From the NCBI GenBank assembly GCA_002426025.1, contig DINP01000124.1, positions 71,454 to 76,733 on the forward strand: a DNA stretch of 5,280 bases, in the 5' to 3' direction. The position numbers were made by a program, and so were the translations under genes. Numbering within the stretch: position 1 is the first letter of the stretch; each line of letters starts with the position of its first letter. The notes below the pieces were generated by a model that was not told the origin of the DNA, did no database searches, and worked only from the letters and a program-made list of their open reading frames with translations. Shown here in pieces: positions 1-5,280 of the stretch. This DNA comes from Bacteroidales bacterium UBA5537. GTDB taxonomy: Bacteria; Bacteroidota; Bacteroidia; Bacteroidales; Lentimicrobiaceae.

Positions 1-243
1 CATGTTCCTTCACTGAACGATAGAAGAGAAGATATCCCATTGCTTGCAAAGCATTTCATTGCTGATATCTGTGAAACCAATGGCCAGCCATTGATGGTTT
101 TTGATGAGGCGGCACTTAAAGCTCTTCAGGAAATAAACTGGACAGGCAATATAAGGGAACTGCGCAATGTTGTGGAGCGCCTAGCTATCCTCTGCGACAA
201 CACCATTACGGCAGCAGATGTTGAATTGTACGCTAAGAGGTAA
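1..243 (+). CDS. Sigma-54-dependent transcriptional activator, C-terminal fragment (AAA+ domain end, no HTH)
   Basis: The reading frame is open from base 1 to the TAA at 241-243, so this is the last 80 residues of a gene that begins outside the window. It starts with VPSLNDRREDIPLLAKHFI (residues 2-20), the typical NtrC-family AAA+ stretch 'vP.LreRreDIp.La.hFl'. Residues 47-61 (WTGNIRELRNVVERL) are the sensor II helix; R52 is the expected sensor II arginine. Such proteins are cytoplasmic ATPases that remodel sigma-54 RNA polymerase to open promoters, usually under a receiver domain. The protein stops about 20 residues after sensor II, at ELYAKR, where most relatives continue into a Fis-type helix-turn-helix. 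I find no HTH in any forward frame of the 86 bp after the stop, so this does not look like a simple frameshift. HTH-less members are known (for example FlgR of Helicobacter pylori). Whether a receiver domain exists upstream cannot be seen. Family assignment is firm; the target is unknown. Confidence 0.92.
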   Translation, partial: HVPSLNDRREDIPLLAKHFIADICETNGQPLMVFDEAALKALQEINWTGNIRELRNVVERLAILCDNTITAADVELYAKR

Positions 244-329
244 GCCAACCAGTACAACAGTTACCGGGGCTAATTTAGAAATGTGGCTTCCCCCATATGA
301 AACATGATATTTTATAGTTCAGAAAAGAT

Positions 330-1607
330 ATGAAAATTCGACTTACACTGCTCCTGGTAGTTTTTTCGCTTTTAGCCAGGCCGCAGGATACAATTAAAGT
401 ACTGAACTATAATCTTCTTAACTACGGAAATTATACTTCCTACTGTACGAGTGCAAATAACAACCATGAAAATAAGGATATCCTGCTAAGGACCATTATT
501 GGTTTCGAGTTGCCCGATATTTTCACTGTGAATGAGATCAGCCGCTATGCGTTTTATCACGACCGGGTTCTGGATATGGTGATGAACGCTGATGGCCGGA
601 ATTACTACCAAAGGGCGTCAATTCCTAATCTGGCGGGTTCCGATCTGGTGAATATGTTATACTTCAACACGAACAAAATGAGCCTCAAATCGCACCGGGT
701 TGTACAGTCCGATGTGCGTGATATAGACCTGTTTACCCTCTATTTTAAAACCAACAGCCTGCAATCAGGCGATACCGTTTTCCTGAATTGCCTGGTTGCC
801 CATCTGAAGGCAGGAAATACTTCTGCCGATGCAATCAAACGGGCCGAAATGACCGCAAATGCAATCAATTTCCTGAAAGACAATCAACTGGCAGGGAATT
901 ACCTTTTTATGGGTGATCTCAACACCTATACATCTACAGAAAACTGTTACCAGAACCTGACAGGAATTTCCGCTCTTGAGTTCCGCTTTTTTGATCCCGT
1001 AAATAAACCAGGTGACTGGAACAACAACAGTGCTTTCGCGGATTGGCACACCCAATCGGTTTCGGCATCAGGTAATGGCTGTCAGGCAAGTGGTGGTATG
1101 GATGATCGCTTCGACCATATTCTGGCAACTGCTGAAATTATGAATGGAAGCCGCGGCCTGAAATATATTGTGGATTCCTATCATGCTGTTGGGCAGGATG
1201 GCCTGCACTTTAACAAATCAATCAACGATTTGCCTCAAAATAACTTAGTTCCAACCGATGTCCTGAATGCATTGGCAAGTAATTCTGACCACCTGCCGGT
1301 AAGGCTCGACTTGTTGTTGGATGCAAATGGGCCTGGAAACATAGCAAAACAATCCGTTTTCAGTAATGTCGGGGTTTACATTCCTGATCAATCACAGGCA
1401 TTATTTTTTGTAACCTCTGCTGTCGCAAAAAATGCTACAATCTCACTTATTTCAATAACAGGGCTAACTATCCGCACAGAAGACCATACACTTGCTGCAG
1501 GCAGAAATGAAATAAAAATGGATATCAGTGAATTAAAACCTGGCGTTTATATTATCAGGCTATCGGATTTGCAGGGGCAGATGTCATCGGTAAAGCTGGT
1601 AAAGTAA
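330..1607 (+). CDS. Secreted endonuclease/exonuclease/phosphatase-fold protein with T9SS C-terminal sorting domain
   Basis: The 425-residue product starts with a signal peptide (about residues 1-19: MKIR, a hydrophobic run, then LLARPQ), which fixes the ATG at 330. Residues about 20-332 form an EEP (DNase I/exonuclease III-like) domain. Visible motifs are VLNYNLLNYG with N28, the metal-binding-type glutamate E69 in TVNEI, H158 in VAHLKAG, D196 and N198 in MGDLNTY, DDRFDHI (258-264), and the terminal SDHLPV with D320 and H321. The expected catalytic set therefore appears complete. Residues about 345-425 are a type A T9SS sorting domain, recognised by ELKPGVYIIRL and the basic end VKLVK. Inference: it is exported by Sec, passed through the outer membrane by T9SS, and released or anchored at the surface as a Mg-dependent phosphodiesterase. 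Nucleic acid is the likeliest substrate, but lipid or sugar phosphates cannot be excluded. It begins 86 bp after the activator fragment with no clear promoter between. Its last 53 bp overlap the opposing glycosyltransferase gene. Confidence 0.9.
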   Translation: MKIRLTLLLVVFSLLARPQDTIKVLNYNLLNYGNYTSYCTSANNNHENKDILLRTIIGFELPDIFTVNEISRYAFYHDRVLDMVMNADGRNYYQRASIPNLAGSDLVNMLYFNTNKMSLKSHRVVQSDVRDIDLFTLYFKTNSLQSGDTVFLNCLVAHLKAGNTSADAIKRAEMTANAINFLKDNQLAGNYLFMGDLNTYTSTENCYQNLTGISALEFRFFDPVNKPGDWNNNSAFADWHTQSVSASGNGCQASGGMDDRFDHILATAEIMNGSRGLKYIVDSYHAVGQDGLHFNKSINDLPQNNLVPTDVLNALASNSDHLPVRLDLLLDANGPGNIAKQSVFSNVGVYIPDQSQALFFVTSAVAKNATISLISITGLTIRTEDHTLAAGRNEIKMDISELKPGVYIIRLSDLQGQMSSVKLVK

Positions 1608-2787
1608 TCACGCTATGAAGCCCTCTTTTCTGTGTTGATTGGCATCTGGCAGCGATTTCAGCAATCTTTAAGTACTTCTCCACGCGCTCAGTTGCTGTTC
1701 CAAAATCAGTAAGGCGCTTTAATCCTTCTGCCTTCATATTCTCCTGTAATTCAGTATTTTCATGCAAATAAACTATCTTTTCAGCAATATCGTGCGCGTT
1801 AACCGGATCAAAATAAAGTGCGGCATCACCACAAACTTCACGGGCAAATACAAGATCAGAAGTCAGGATTGGCAAGCCCATTTTCATGGCTTCGGGATAG
1901 GATGCAGAGAAACATTCGAGCAAGGTTGGTAAAAACATAAAATCGCACTGCGAATAAAGGTAAGGACACTCATCAACATTAAGCCTGTTGGTAAAATGAA
2001 CATACTTCCGGTTTGTTCCCAGGTCTTTAAACTCCCGTCGATGAATAGTAAGAATAAATTTAACTTTTAGTTGCGGCCGAAGTATTTTTATCTGATTGAT
2101 TACTTCATTTACAATGCATAAATTTTTGAACAGGTGGTTGGCCGAAACCGTCACCAACCTCAGTTCACCCGGCTCTCTCTCTGGCAGTTTCGCCCTGTAG
2201 GTCCACTTTTCAGGCTTATTGTAAATCTCATTAAGCGTATTTGAAATGTGAAAAACTCTGTGCTCGTCAATCCGCAATATGTTTATCAGACGTTGCTTCA
2301 CTTCTTCCGTTTCGGCAATTAGAAAGTCAATATTCCTGATCATTAGCCACTGCCTTAGCCAGCCAAACAAAGTCTGTTTAATGCGATGCGAGAAAGGTAC
2401 TTCGCTGAAGTATGGCGATTCGGGATAAACATATTGTGGTGTAGCAAAACCTGCCACATGCGGTGCTTTGGGTTTCCAGTAAGTGGGTCCGAAAACCGAA
2501 AAAACAACATCGGGCTTTATCAGCTTTTCAAGCAATTGCAATTGCTTCAGCTTCTTATAAGTCATCCATTTCCGCATAAGTGCAGCCGAATAACCCGAGT
2601 AACGAATAAATGAATAAAACCTGAAATTTTCAGGAAATTTATCCTTCCTAACCTGCCGTTCAACTTCGGGAGACAAAAAAACGTGGTAATCGTGCTCAGG
2701 GAAATTCCTGAGTTCATCAATAACAGAAAGCGCAACCTGCAACATCCCCCCGACTTTGATGTCACTGGTATTAATTACCATTTTCAT
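1555..2787 (-). CDS. GT4-like (GT-B fold) glycosyltransferase, group 1
   Basis: The 410-residue product has the two-domain layout of group 1 glycosyltransferases, which move a sugar from a nucleotide-sugar donor to a glycan or lipid acceptor at the cytoplasmic face of the inner membrane. The N-terminal domain has a glycine-containing loop (VGGMLQVALSVIDEL, 12-26), VFSVFGPTYW (95-104) and an ATPQYVYPESPYF stretch (115-127). The C-terminal domain opens at LRLVTVSANHLFKN (209-222). It carries the EX7E donor-site motif E291-E299 within LPTLLECFSASYPEAMKMG, followed by GLPILTSD and EVCGDAALYFDP. No signal peptide or clear membrane segment is seen. ATG at 2787 is chosen because it is the first in frame and has an AGGAAAAAGG purine stretch just upstream; M3 is an alternative. 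The fold proper ends near residue 380, and the last 30 residues look like a non-conserved tail, of which 17 codons overlap the facing nuclease gene. No glycan-cluster genes are nearby, so donor and acceptor are unknown. Confidence 0.9.
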   Translation of the reverse strand: MKMVINTSDIKVGGMLQVALSVIDELRNFPEHDYHVFLSPEVERQVRKDKFPENFRFYSFIRYSGYSAALMRKWMTYKKLKQLQLLEKLIKPDVVFSVFGPTYWKPKAPHVAGFATPQYVYPESPYFSEVPFSHRIKQTLFGWLRQWLMIRNIDFLIAETEEVKQRLINILRIDEHRVFHISNTLNEIYNKPEKWTYRAKLPEREPGELRLVTVSANHLFKNLCIVNEVINQIKILRPQLKVKFILTIHRREFKDLGTNRKYVHFTNRLNVDECPYLYSQCDFMFLPTLLECFSASYPEAMKMGLPILTSDLVFAREVCGDAALYFDPVNAHDIAEKIVYLHENTELQENMKAEGLKRLTDFGTATERVEKYLKIAEIAARCQSTQKRGLHSVITLPALPMTSAPANPIA

Positions 2788-2948
2788 GTTGAAACCTTTT
2801 TCCTGCTGGAAAGCAAAATAAAACTGATATCAATCCCTTAGCTATAATTCTGACCCGAAATCAGCTATATAAACTTACGGTCATCCCTCTTCCAGAATCA
2901 ATATTCCAGTTCAAATATACTTCATACTTTCTTATTACCGACAATCAG

Positions 2949-2965
2949 GTATAACAAATTTATAC
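2949..2965. repeat. 6-bp perfect inverted repeat on the candidate -7 element
   Basis: GTATAA (2949-2954) and TTATAC (2960-2965) are perfect reverse complements separated by CAAAT. The dyad covers the candidate -7 box of the glycosyltransferase promoter, so it could be a small operator. It is short and AT-rich and may be chance. Confidence 0.3.
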
Positions 2966-2984
2966 TCTTTCTAAATAAAGTCAA
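2955..2984 (-). promoter_or_regulatory. Candidate promoter for the glycosyltransferase gene
   Basis: On the - strand, TAAATTTG (2962-2955) matches the Bacteroidota -7 element TAnnTTTG at every fixed base. An ATTG (2985-2982, within AATTGAC) lies 19 bp upstream, close to the -33 TTTG and at the usual spacing. The transcript would have a leader of roughly 160 nt. A second -7 match, TATATTTG at 2919-2912, lies nearer the gene but has a poorer -33. In AT-rich DNA such matches arise by chance, so this is a prediction only. Confidence 0.35.
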
Positions 2985-3074
2985 TTTTTCAGGAAAGTAA
3001 ATTCCCCAATATCAATAACTTAGATCTGCGCCCTTTCAAAATAATGTTAAGACTTAAATATTGATTTTAGTGTG

Positions 3075-3102
3075 GTTAAATGCAAGCCATCAGACATTTA
3101 AC
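3075..3102 (-). terminator. Hairpin just downstream of the M20 gene, possible transcript end
   Basis: GTTAAATG (3075-3082) and CATTTAAC (3095-3102) are perfect 8-bp inverted arms around a 12-nt loop. The structure starts 17 nt after the M20 stop codon on the - strand. The stem is AT-rich and no T-run follows it in the direction of transcription, so it is not a classical intrinsic terminator. It could be a weak terminator or a 3'-end stabilising hairpin. The inverted repeat itself is directly seen; the role is inferred. Confidence 0.4.
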
Positions 3103-3119
3103 TTAAAAGTAAAAATACT

Positions 3120-4262
3120 TTACTTATTGAAAGCGAGTTTTAAGTAAAGTTGATTCCAGATTGAAATTCCGGTTGGAATTATCACGTCGGGGAAGTCATA
3201 ATCCGGATCGTGCAGGGGTAGAACTGAGGTACCGGCACCAATTCCAAACAGTGCAGCTTTACTCTGGAGGGCGAAATGTGCAAAATCTTCAGACCAACGG
3301 AATGGAAGTCCAGCCTCAATAACCTTTAGCCTGAGCGCAAACGCAACATCAGTAATCAAATTAACAGCATCCGGGTGATTGATAACCGCGGGAAACTCAT
3401 CGCTATAGCTAATCTCATAGTCAATCTGCGATATTCCGGCATGCTCTTTTACCATAGCTGTTGCTTTCGTTATGAGCTTTTCCATATCGGCATCAAGGTA
3501 AGCCCTGAGCGACACCATAATTACAGCCTCGCCCGGCGTAGTTCCAAATGCCGGAGTTCCCAGACTTCCATAAACTAAGGAGAGCAATACAAAATCGTTG
3601 TACCCTGAAAAAGGCCCACTACCCGATAACTTGGGAAGGTTAGCCATTAACTGAGCCATGGCCGTTGCCGGGCTACTGCTTTTATCATGCACTCCCGACT
3701 GGGCTGGCCGGCTCTTCAACCGGATAATCATTCCGCGAGAAGCCGCTGCAAATGTACCATTACGTATAATCACCGTATGCTGATCGTATCCTGGCAGATT
3801 ATGAAGAGCGAAACAATATTCAGGATGAAATTGCCTAAAGGCCTGATCGGAAAGAACAGAAACAGCCCCTTTGCCGGATTCTTCGGCCGGTTGAAACAAA
3901 AGCAGGAACTTTCCTTTTTGCGGAGGATTTGATGCTATAAAGGCAGCCAGACCTGCAAGAATGGCTGAATGTCCGTCGTGCCCGCACTTATGCGCAATAC
4001 CGGGAAATTGCGAGCGATGATCAAAACGGTTGGTTTCTGCAATTGGCAATGCATCCATATCGGCCCTGAAAAGCACCTCAGGTCCAGACTGGCCGCTGTC
4101 GAAAACAGCCATTATTCCATAACCCCCGATCTTTTCAAAAAGCAAATCAGGTTTAAGTGGTTTTAAAAACCTGATTATGCGGCGCGCGGTTTGCTTTTCC
4201 ATTCCCGACAATTCCGGGCAACGGTGCAAATCGTGACGCAATTCTATCAGGGACTCAACCAT
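3120..4262 (-). CDS. M20 family (M20D-like) amidohydrolase / metallopeptidase
   Basis: The 380-residue product has the usual length for M20D enzymes, cytoplasmic di-metal hydrolases that cleave the amide bond of N-acyl amino acids or small peptides. The start is supported by the family N-terminus ELRHDLHRCPELSG (7-20). Metal-site motifs are intact: RADMDALPI (66-74), HKCGHDGH with C93 and H95 (91-98), QPAEE with the catalytic base/ligand pair E127-E128, ALHNLPG with H154, and LHDPDYDF with H351. SEDFAHF (324-330) is the typical C-terminal motif. The dimerisation (lid) domain spans roughly residues 170-285. Its usual 'SHA' histidine appears to be Q188 in RPAQSGVHDKSSSPA, with H192 four residues on. 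No signal peptide is present, so the enzyme should be intracellular. Substrate cannot be read from the sequence. It is divergent from yebC, and the next gene on its strand is 332 bp away beyond a hairpin, so it is probably transcribed alone. Confidence 0.93.
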   Translation of the reverse strand: MVESLIELRHDLHRCPELSGMEKQTARRIIRFLKPLKPDLLFEKIGGYGIMAVFDSGQSGPEVLFRADMDALPIAETNRFDHRSQFPGIAHKCGHDGHSAILAGLAAFIASNPPQKGKFLLLFQPAEESGKGAVSVLSDQAFRQFHPEYCFALHNLPGYDQHTVIIRNGTFAAASRGMIIRLKSRPAQSGVHDKSSSPATAMAQLMANLPKLSGSGPFSGYNDFVLLSLVYGSLGTPAFGTTPGEAVIMVSLRAYLDADMEKLITKATAMVKEHAGISQIDYEISYSDEFPAVINHPDAVNLITDVAFALRLKVIEAGLPFRWSEDFAHFALQSKAALFGIGAGTSVLPLHDPDYDFPDVIIPTGISIWNQLYLKLAFNK

Positions 4263-4276
4263 TCCGGGGCTTTTTA

Positions 4277-4284
4277 CAAAGGTA
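4277..4284 (-). promoter_or_regulatory. Candidate -7 element for the M20 gene
   Basis: TACCTTTG on the - strand matches TAnnTTTG at all fixed bases, 14 bp before the M20 ATG. No -33 TTTG is found at 19-22 bp upstream. If used, the 5' leader would be only several nucleotides long, with no Shine-Dalgarno sequence. The short leader and missing -33 keep confidence low. Confidence 0.25.
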
Positions 4285-4327
4285 CCAAAGGATTATGTAA
4301 TTATAGAATTTCGCACCTATAAATAAC

Positions 4328-4349
4328 TCAAATCTGTATTTCAAATCTG
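4328..4349. repeat. 9-bp direct repeat TCAAATCTG in the divergent promoter region
   Basis: TCAAATCTG occurs at 4328-4336 and exactly again at 4341-4349, a 13-bp period. An inverted copy of its core, TCAGATT, lies at 4395-4401. The set lies between the divergent M20 and yebC starts, upstream of the candidate yebC -7 box, so it may be a regulator site. No known operator is recognised. Confidence 0.35.
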
Positions 4350-4417
4350 ATTCTCCGTTTCAACATTTCGTTATTGCATTTTTCCAACTTAGATTCAGAT
4401 TATTCGATGAGTCTTCT

Positions 4418-4425
4418 TAATTTTG
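4418..4425 (+). promoter_or_regulatory. Candidate -7 element for yebC
   Basis: TAATTTTG matches the Bacteroidota -7 consensus TAnnTTTG at all fixed bases, 54 bp before the yebC ATG, giving a leader of roughly 45-50 nt. The -33 position has no clear TTTG. Position and orientation suit yebC. Confidence 0.4.
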
Positions 4426-4433
4426 GCACTTCA

Positions 4434-4469
4434 ATTCTGAAACAGTCAACACTATTAATCATTCTGAAA
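4434..4469. repeat. 9-bp direct repeat ATTCTGAAA in the yebC leader
   Basis: ATTCTGAAA occurs at 4434-4442 and again at 4461-4469, 27 bp start to start. Both copies lie between the candidate -7 box and the yebC start codon, so they would be in the transcribed leader or just at the transcription start. Function unknown; could be chance. Confidence 0.35.
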
Positions 4470-4479
4470 TTATCTCCTC

Positions 4480-5202
4480 ATGGGAAGAGCATTTGAATTT
4501 CGCAAGGCAAGGAAAATGAAGCGTTGGGGCAATATGGCCAAGGTTTTCACCCGTTTGGGCAAGGACATCGAAATCGCTGTAAAAGCAGGTGGACCTGATC
4601 CGGCATTAAATCCTAAGCTCAGGCTGCTGATACAGACTTCCCGAAGTGAGAATATGCCCAAAGAGAATGTGGAACGTGCCATTAAACGAGCCGTTTCAAA
4701 AGATTCTACCGATTACAAAGAAGTGGTTTATGAAGGCTATGGCCCCCATGGCATAGCGGTTGTAGTTGAAACTGCTACCGATAATACCACCCGCACCGTT
4801 GCCAATGTGCGCAGCTACTTTGTCAGAAATGGCGGCAGCCTGGGAACCATGGGTATGCTTGATTTTTTGTTCGACCGGAAATGTTCGTTCAAAGTAGAAA
4901 TGAAAGAAGGAATTGATATTGAAGAACTTGAGCTCGAAATGATTGATTTGGGAGTTGAGGAAATTTTTGTTGATGAAGGTGAAATTATGATTTATGCCGA
5001 ATTCTCCAACTTCGGACCTATTCAAAAGTATCTTGAGGAAAATAATTTTGAAATTAAGTCCTTTGCTTTTGAGCGTATCCCCAACGATATGAAAACTTTA
5101 ACACCTGATCAGCAGGCCGATGTGGAAAAAATGCTCGAACGTATGGACGATGATGACGACGTCACCAATGTGTTCCATAATATGCAAAGCACTGATAATT
5201 AA
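4480..5202 (+). CDS. yebC: YebC/PmpR/TACO1 family protein
   Basis: This is a complete 240-residue member of the universal YebC family, of normal length. It starts MGRAFEFRKARKMKRWGNMAKVFTRLGKDI, the Bacteroidota version of the family N-terminus, which fixes the ATG at 4480 even though no Shine-Dalgarno is seen (TTATCTCCTC precedes it). Family motifs follow: an AGGPDPALNPKLR stretch (36-48), NMPKENVERAIKRA (58-71), YEGYGPHGIAVVVET (84-98), TDNTTRTVANVRSYF (100-114), NGGSLGT (117-123), and the C-terminal end with a five-aspartate run (223-227) followed by VTNVFHN (228-234). Members were first annotated as DNA-binding regulators (PmpR). The mitochondrial TACO1 and recent bacterial work point to a translation role, in particular easing ribosome stalling at proline-rich sites, so the older name 'transcriptional regulator' should be read with care. 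It is cytoplasmic. It is divergent from M20, with no co-directional partner within the window. Confidence 0.97.
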   Translation: MGRAFEFRKARKMKRWGNMAKVFTRLGKDIEIAVKAGGPDPALNPKLRLLIQTSRSENMPKENVERAIKRAVSKDSTDYKEVVYEGYGPHGIAVVVETATDNTTRTVANVRSYFVRNGGSLGTMGMLDFLFDRKCSFKVEMKEGIDIEELELEMIDLGVEEIFVDEGEIMIYAEFSNFGPIQKYLEENNFEIKSFAFERIPNDMKTLTPDQQADVEKMLERMDDDDDVTNVFHNMQSTDN

Positions 5203-5203
5203 C

Positions 5204-5230
5204 AGTTAAAAACTAATAGTTAATAACTAT
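5204..5230. repeat. Small AT-rich inverted repeats after yebC
   Basis: Just after the yebC stop, AGTT (5204-5207) pairs with AACT (5211-5214), and ATAGTT (5216-5221) pairs perfectly with AACTAT (5225-5230) around AAT. These could form weak hairpins in the 3' end of the yebC transcript. They contain almost no GC and are unlikely to terminate transcription by themselves. Confidence 0.35.
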
Positions 5231-5236
5231 CCTAAC

Positions 5237-5266
5237 AAATCCTGGTGTTCAGTATTCAGGGATTTT
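5237..5266 (+). terminator. Possible weak terminator of yebC
   Basis: AAATCCTG (5237-5244) can pair with CAGGGATTT (5257-5265) with one bulged G, around a 12-nt loop, and is followed by a short T-run that ends at 5266. It lies 35 bp after the yebC stop. The stem is moderate and the T-run short, so this is a tentative call. Confidence 0.35.
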
Positions 5267-5280
5267 CAGGAGTAAGACAA

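Larger units (their letters stand above)
2788..3119. other. 332-bp AT-rich non-coding spacer
   Basis: This lies between the M20 gene and the glycosyltransferase gene, both on the - strand. I see no convincing ORF, tRNA or known RNA motif. It does hold a hairpin just after the M20 stop (3075-3102), a 6-bp inverted repeat (2949-2965), and two - strand matches to the Bacteroidota -7 consensus TAnnTTTG: TAAATTTG (2962-2955) and TATATTTG (2919-2912). It most likely serves as 3' end of the M20 unit plus promoter and leader of the glycosyltransferase. Confidence 0.6.

Noticed and set aside
242..289. AAGCCA/TGGCTT inverted repeat spanning the activator stop and the following spacer
   Set aside because: Only 6-bp arms with a 36-nt loop and no T-run; too weak to call a terminator.
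765..1128. Minus-strand open frames of 96 and 64 codons inside the nuclease gene
   Set aside because: They lie wholly antisense to a strongly recognised coding region and show no domain or start signal.
2386..2765. Small open frames on both strands inside the glycosyltransferase gene
   Set aside because: Shadows of a well-supported gene; cysteine-rich and low-complexity translations without family resemblance.
2788..3119. Possible CRISPR, tRNA, riboswitch or mobile-element remnant in the long spacer
   Set aside because: No regular repeats, no cloverleaf, no transposase fragments or terminal inverted repeats with target duplications were found.
3375..4166. Three plus-strand open frames of 65-81 codons opposite the M20 gene
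   Set aside because: All are antisense to conserved M20 motifs and have no recognisable product.
4470..5025. Minus-strand open frames of 70 and 109 codons opposite yebC
   Set aside because: Antisense to the conserved YebC sequence; the 109-codon frame is explained by the yebC codon pattern.
5150..5160. Run of five aspartates near the YebC C-terminus as a possible anomaly
   Set aside because: An acidic stretch before the VxNVxHN end is normal in the family.

Overview
The window looks like ordinary chromosomal DNA of a Bacteroidota (Bacteroidetes) bacterium. Three points suggest this. The secreted nuclease-like protein ends in a type IX secretion system (T9SS) sorting domain. The YebC protein starts with the MGRAFEFRKARK form usual in that phylum rather than the MAGHSKW form. 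The spacers contain TAnnTTTG-type -7 promoter elements. No species can be named from this alone.

Layout from left to right: the C-terminal 80 codons of a sigma-54 activator (AAA+ end, no helix-turn-helix) on the + strand; 86 bp later a full-length secreted endonuclease/exonuclease/phosphatase-fold protein on the + strand; a GT4-type glycosyltransferase on the - strand, whose 3' end overlaps the nuclease gene tail to tail by 53 bp; a 332-bp AT-rich spacer holding a hairpin and candidate promoters; an M20 family amidohydrolase/peptidase on the - strand; a 217-bp divergent promoter region; yebC on the + strand; and a short downstream region with repeats and a possible weak terminator.

The five genes do not form a recognisable pathway. 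The activator fragment and the nuclease could share a transcript. The M20 enzyme and the glycosyltransferase are co-oriented but too far apart, with a hairpin between them, to be a confident operon. M20 and yebC are divergently transcribed.

I do not see a new multi-gene system here. The points most worth checking are the 53-bp antisense overlap of two 3' coding ends, the apparent loss of the conserved dimerisation-domain histidine in the M20 enzyme, the sigma-54 activator without a DNA-binding domain, and the small repeats in the spacers.
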